Source of the DNA: Nitriliruptoraceae bacterium
GTDB taxonomy: Bacteria; Actinomycetota; Nitriliruptoria; Nitriliruptorales; Nitriliruptoraceae
Length of the DNA: 7,942 bases
NCBI GenBank assembly: GCA_007120565.1
Contig: SKNK01000145.1
Coordinates: forward strand, 1-7,942
Reading direction: 5' to 3'
Positions 6,255 to 7,942 of the stretch are shown here, piece after piece. How positions within the stretch are numbered: position 1 is the stretch's first letter; the number at the start of each line of letters is the position of its first letter. Both the position numbers and the translations under genes were made by a program. The notes below the pieces were generated by a model. It was not told the DNA's origin, did no database searches, and worked only from the letters and a program-made list of their open reading frames with translations.

Positions 6255-7118
6255 TCAGACGGCGCTCCCCTGCGCTGGGACCGCGGCAACGCCGATGGCA
6301 CCCGGACCGACGTGCGTGCCGACGATCGGACCGATCAGCGCCTCGACGCGGCCAGCGACCTCCACCTCGGCATCCAACCGTTGCCACAGTTCGCCGGCCC
6401 TCTCCGGAGCCAGTGCGTGGACGACGACGAGGTCGACGGGTCGACCGGCAGCTACCTCGGAGACGAGGGCCACGCAACGGTCCATCGCCCGGGTCCAGGT
6501 CCTCGTGCGCTCCCGGACCTCGACCGTGCCTTCGGGGGTCAGATGGAGGATCGGCTTCACCTTCAGCGCCGTGCCGACCATCGCCTGTGCCCCGGTGAGC
6601 CGTCCACCACGCTTGAGGTACTCCAAGGTGTCGACCACCAACAACCCGAGCGCCTGCTTGCGGATCCGCTCGACCGCGGCGACCACCTGTGCGACTGAGC
6701 CGCCTCGCTCAGCGACCTGGTGTGCCGCGAGCGCCGCCAGTCCCAAGGCACCGCCCACCAGCTTCGTGTCGACCACCTCGACCGGGAGGGCGGCGTGCTT
6801 CGCCCGATCCCGAGCCAACGAGACCGTTCCCGATAGCGCGGCGGAGCAGTGCACCGACACGACCTGCTGGTGCCCATCGTCGGCACAGTCGGCATACGCC
6901 TCCTCGAACCACGCCGGAGACGGCTGCGAGGTGGTCGGCATGCGGACGGCGTTCTCGAGCCGCGCGTAGAAGTCCTCGGGCTGCAACGTGACACCGGAGA
7001 TCTCCGTCCGGTCCCCGAAGGTCACCGACAGCGGCACGACCCGCAGTCCGAGGGACTCGACCAGCTCGCGTGGCAGGTCGGCCGTGGAGTCGGTGACGAC
7101 GGCGACCGGAGCAACCAC
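6255..7118 (-). CDS. DegV family fatty-acid-binding protein
   Basis: A 287-residue protein of full family length. The signatures in order are VVTDSTADLP (7-16), RMPTTSQPSPAWF (59-71), CSAALSGTVSLAR (91-103), LEYLKRGGRLTGAQA (165-179), LKVKPIL (185-191) and IVGTHVGPGAIGV (265-277). DegV proteins bind one fatty acid in a pocket between two domains. In Firmicutes the FakB members present it to the FakA kinase for phosphorylation and phospholipid synthesis. No fakA is in this window, so that role is inferred. The Ser/Thr residues of PTTSQPS and SAALSGT are where ligand-carboxylate contacts are known in the family. The start is GTG (7116-7118), chosen because DegV proteins begin a few residues before the TDSTAD motif. 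GAAGG lies ten bases upstream, inside the leuS end. Only 5 nt separate it from the leuS stop, so co-transcription with leuS is likely. Confidence 0.93.
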   Translation of the reverse strand: MVAPVAVVTDSTADLPRELVESLGLRVVPLSVTFGDRTEISGVTLQPEDFYARLENAVRMPTTSQPSPAWFEEAYADCADDGHQQVVSVHCSAALSGTVSLARDRAKHAALPVEVVDTKLVGGALGLAALAAHQVAERGGSVAQVVAAVERIRKQALGLLVVDTLEYLKRGGRLTGAQAMVGTALKVKPILHLTPEGTVEVRERTRTWTRAMDRCVALVSEVAAGRPVDLVVVHALAPERAGELWQRLDAEVEVAGRVEALIGPIVGTHVGPGAIGVAAVPAQGSAV

Positions 7119-7123
7119 GTGGG

Positions 7124-7942
7124 TCAGGCCTTCACGACGAAGTTGATCAGCTTGTCCGGGATGAAGATGACCTTGACCACGTCACCGTCGAGGTGGGCGG
7201 CCACGTCGGCGTCCGCCTTGGCGGCTGCCTCGACGACATCCTGGTCGGCGCCGGTGGGGGCCGTGATCCGGCCTCGGACCTTGCCGTTGACCTGCACGAC
7301 GAACTCCGCATCTTCCTCAACGAGCAGCGAGGCATCCGCGCTCGGCCAGGACTGGTCGTGGACCGATCCCTCGTTACCAAGCCGTTGCCACAGCTCCTCG
7401 GTGATGAAGGGACAGATGGGGGCGAGCAGCTTGAGCAGCGTCTCCAGCGCGTCGCGGACAACCGGACCACCGGATCCATCGCGCGTCGCGTCGAGCGCGG
7501 CGTTGGTCAGCGTCATCATCTTCGCGATACCCGTGTTGTACTTCCGGGAGTCGAGGTCCTCGCTGACTCCGACCACGGCCGCTGCGGTCGCCTTGCGCAG
7601 CGCGTCAGCCTGGTCGCCGTCCTCGGCGGTGCCTGCTGCCTCGCGGTCGAGCTGCTCCAAGGTCAGGCGCCACACGCGCGACAGCCACTTGTACATCCCC
7701 GTCGGGGAGACATCAGCCCAGTCGATGTCGTCCTCGGGCGCGGATGCGAACAGCATGGTGCCCCGCAGGGTGTCCGCGCCGTACTCGTTGTAGACCTCGC
7801 CGGGAACGACGAGGTTGCCCTTCGACTTGGACATCGATGCGCCGTCCATGATGACCTGCCCCTGGTTGAGCAGGCGCTGGAACGGCTCGTCCGCGGCGAG
7901 GTAGCCGCGGTCGCGCATGGCCTTGACAACGAACCGGCTGTA
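7124..7942 (-). CDS. leuS: Leucyl-tRNA synthetase, C-terminal part (5' end outside window)
   Basis: This is the last 272 residues of a class I aminoacyl-tRNA synthetase that charges tRNA-Leu; the frame runs off the right edge. The visible part begins YSRFVVKA, continues through EPFQRLLNQGQVI and reaches the KMSKS loop as SMSKSKGN (visible residues 36-43). Then comes YGADTLRGTMLFASAPEDDIDW, the stem-contact segment after the catalytic loop. The anticodon-binding helical domain includes LLKLLAPICPFITEELW. The C-terminal domain shows VQVNGKVRGRI and ends VIFIPDKLINFVVKA, which is characteristic of bacterial LeuRS. The first lysine of KMSKS is serine here, while the second (K39), which stabilises the transition state, is kept. 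The catalytic HIGH motif and the editing domain lie upstream. An in-frame ATG at 7918 is an internal methionine, not the start. Confidence 0.95.
   Translation of the reverse strand, partial: YSRFVVKAMRDRGYLAADEPFQRLLNQGQVIMDGASMSKSKGNLVVPGEVYNEYGADTLRGTMLFASAPEDDIDWADVSPTGMYKWLSRVWRLTLEQLDREAAGTAEDGDQADALRKATAAAVVGVSEDLDSRKYNTGIAKMMTLTNAALDATRDGSGGPVVRDALETLLKLLAPICPFITEELWQRLGNEGSVHDQSWPSADASLLVEEDAEFVVQVNGKVRGRITAPTGADQDVVEAAAKADADVAAHLDGDVVKVIFIPDKLINFVVKA

Noticed and set aside
4923..6969. Several plus-strand open frames of 230-325 codons opposite comEC, comEA and degV
   Set aside because: They mirror well-supported minus-strand genes and show no family motifs; they result from the scarcity of stop codons in GC-rich DNA.

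Overview
The window is high-GC DNA. Its third codon positions are almost always G or C, and GTG starts are in use. It carries the C-terminal part of a large bacterial NAD-dependent glutamate dehydrogenase next to a leuS-degV-comEA-comEC-holA cluster. That gene order and composition fit an actinobacterium. A deep-branching class such as Nitriliruptoria/Euzebyales is my guess from protein style only; no phylogeny was run.

Layout. The left end (1-1334, + strand) is the 3' part of the glutamate dehydrogenase gene, whose start and catalytic core lie outside the window. It converges with everything else, leaving a 34-base gap that holds no convincing terminator. The rest of the window is one tightly packed minus-strand series, in transcription order: leuS (3' part only, right edge), a DegV-family fatty-acid-binding protein, comEA, comEC, a small DUF4282 membrane protein and holA. 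Junctions are compact. leuS to degV is 5 nt. comEA/comEC share a GTGA overlap. comEC/DUF4282 overlap by 13 nt. DUF4282 to holA is 54 nt. The only real gap is about 106 nt between degV and comEA. It contains a perfect 16-bp palindrome and a lone TTGTCCACA (DnaA-box-like) 9-mer.

Function. comEA (membrane-anchored DNA receptor) and comEC (inner-membrane DNA channel with a metallo-beta-lactamase-like domain) form the core of a natural-transformation DNA uptake route. Both look intact, with their key residues present. holA encodes the clamp-loader delta subunit, and leuS encodes leucyl-tRNA synthetase. Their linkage to com genes is a common conserved arrangement in Gram-positive bacteria, not a dedicated pathway.

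The least ordinary part is the comEC/DUF4282 junction. ComEC ends in a roughly 58-residue low-complexity tail. Within the DNA of that tail lie a possible promoter, two abutting inverted repeats and a good Shine-Dalgarno sequence. These precede a two-helix membrane protein with a Q/G/Y/P-rich, prion-like tail. I found no evidence for mobile elements, RNA genes, CRISPR or a clearly new multi-gene system.
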